A stretch of 64,000 nucleotides of DNA from Mycolicibacterium stellerae (GTDB taxonomy: Bacteria > Actinomycetota > Actinomycetes > Mycobacteriales > Mycobacteriaceae): assembly GCF_003719305.1 (NCBI RefSeq), contig NZ_RARC01000013.1, forward strand, positions 1 through 64,000. The letters run 5' to 3'. Below the pieces are notes generated by a model. It had not been told where the DNA came from. It saw nothing but the letters and a program-made list of their open reading frames with translations, and ran no database searches. The position numbers and the translations under genes were made by a program. Positions 63,198 to 64,000 of this stretch are shown piece by piece; the first letter of the stretch is position 1; the number at the start of each line of letters is the position of its first letter.

Positions 63198-64000
63198 ATC
63201 GTGCCAGCCTCTCTGAACGAGCTGATGTCCTCATCGGTGTAGCCGAGCTCGGCGAGCACGGTCGAGGTGTGTTCCCCCAGCGCCGGGATGGGACCCATCC
63301 ATGCCGAGTGCCCCGAGATAACCGGGGGTGGCAGCAGGGAGGTCACCGATCCGACGGGCGACGACACCTCCTGCCATCGTCCGCGAGCGGCGAGCTCGGC
63401 ATGGTCGACGACATCGAGCGGCGTGTTGTACCGGGCGTTGCCGATACCGGCCTCGTCTGCTGCCGCCTGAATGTCCGCCAGCCGTCGCTGCGCGCACCAC
63501 GCCGCCACGATCTCGTCGACTTCACCCCGTCTGGCGACCCGATCGACGTTGCGCCGATAGCGGTCGTCGTCGGCGAGCTCGGGTCGACCGATCATCGTCG
63601 ACAGCCGCCGGAACTCGGCGTCGTTGGTGGTGCCAAGCACGGCCGTGTGCAGATCCAGCGTGCCGTAGGCACCGTACGGCGCCAACGCGGGAGAGCCCAT
63701 GCCCACCGGAGGTTGATTGGACTCCGTATACCGCGCGTGCGTCAGCGCGTAGCCCATGAGTTCGGTTGCGGCGTCGAACATTGCGACCGACGAGGACGTC
63801 CCGGCGCCGGAGTGCCCGCGCGCGTGCAGGCCGGCCAGAATGGTGATCACCGCGTACAGGCCGGTGGAGACGTCAACGATCGCCGGACCCGGCTTCGACG
63901 GTTGACCCGGCAGTCCCGTGGTGGCACAGGTACCGCTCTCGGCCTGGATGAGTAGGTCGTATGCCCTCTTGTGGGCCATCGGACCGTCACTGCCGTAGCC
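63194..64000 (-). CDS. CaiB/BaiF family III CoA-transferase, 5' end outside window
   Basis: 268 codons to the window edge, open beyond it. Begins in-frame GYGSDGPMAHKRAYDLLIQ, where the Asp of AYDLL is the catalytic residue; then STGLYAVITILAGL and a C-terminal GPIPALGEHTSTVLAELGY. Transfers CoA between acids. ATGA overlap with the next gene shows an operon of CoA-transferase, DinB-like protein and SDR. An ATG at 63979 is internal, not the start. Confidence 0.92.
   Translation of the reverse strand, partial: GYGSDGPMAHKRAYDLLIQAESGTCATTGLPGQPSKPGPAIVDVSTGLYAVITILAGLHARGHSGAGTSSSVAMFDAATELMGYALTHARYTESNQPPVGMGSPALAPYGAYGTLDLHTAVLGTTNDAEFRRLSTMIGRPELADDDRYRRNVDRVARRGEVDEIVAAWCAQRRLADIQAAADEAGIGNARYNTPLDVVDHAELAARGRWQEVSSPVGSVTSLLPPPVISGHSAWMGPIPALGEHTSTVLAELGYTDEDISSFREAGTI

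Overview
The window looks like chromosome of a fast-growing environmental Mycobacterium (Mycolicibacterium-type) species. It is GC-rich, and it carries an mce lipid-import operon with Mce-associated proteins, an Ag85/MPT51-like secreted protein, DUF732 secreted proteins, an MceG (Mkl) ATPase, F420-type oxidoreductases, a mycothiol-type DinB protein and many acyl-CoA, P450 and SDR enzymes. No rRNA, intact tRNA, CRISPR array, prophage or replication origin was seen.

Region 1 (1-9.9 kb) is the 3' part of an mce operon: the end of MceA, then MceB, C, D, E (lipoprotein) and F. Two Mce-associated membrane proteins, a shortened DUF732 protein, a CAP-domain secreted protein, a 36-residue protein and an MPT51-like protein without the catalytic serine follow. 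Most genes overlap or abut. The DUF732 plus CAP tail resembles the mce3 operon layout.

Region 2 (9.9-26.9 kb) is catabolic and regulatory: dehydrogenase, flavin reductase, P450, SMP-30-like hydrolase, acyl-CoA ligase, acyl-CoA-dehydrogenase-like monooxygenase, TetR, an 800-residue NB-ARC/LuxR regulator and an AcoR/MimR-type activator. Then comes a BVMO, homogentisate-type dioxygenase and alpha/beta hydrolase run. A 17-bp imperfect palindrome occurs before the activator, before the BVMO and near 30.5 kb.

Region 3 (26.9-32.5 kb) is a rearrangement zone. A ~185-bp direct repeat (end of the hydrolase gene plus start of an NTF2-like gene) occurs at 26.76 and 31.93 kb. Between the copies are fragments of an aldehyde dehydrogenase, an MPT51-like gene and a frameshifted phosphotransferase, beside intact genes for a small secreted protein, MceG, a 114-residue protein, a DUF732 protein and an LLM oxidoreductase.

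Region 4 (32.5-41.2 kb) has an AraC regulator, an FAD monooxygenase, a FadE-type acyl-CoA dehydrogenase and a FabG-type SDR divergent from a TetR gene over a perfect 14-bp palindrome. A PPOX protein, an unrecognised 322-residue protein next to mobile-element-like repeats, and a LysG/ArgP regulator without a lysE follow.

Region 5 (41.4-64 kb) is a second catabolic region built from two related modules. Each has a 398-residue P450 and a GntR/FCD regulator that are clear paralogues. Module 1 adds a 3Fe-4S-type ferredoxin, an atypical M24 protein and a dienelactone hydrolase. Module 2 adds a 2Fe-2S ferredoxin, a frameshifted ferredoxin reductase, a cupin, a quinone reductase, a type I extradiol dioxygenase, a flavin monooxygenase and an SDR. 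An AATCGATT/AAATCGA motif recurs at four promoters and is the best candidate for a shared GntR operator. A further SDR, a DinB/MDMPI protein and a CoA-transferase (running off the end) close the window. Substrates of both catabolic regions are unknown; ring oxidation, ring cleavage and CoA-dependent steps are all represented.
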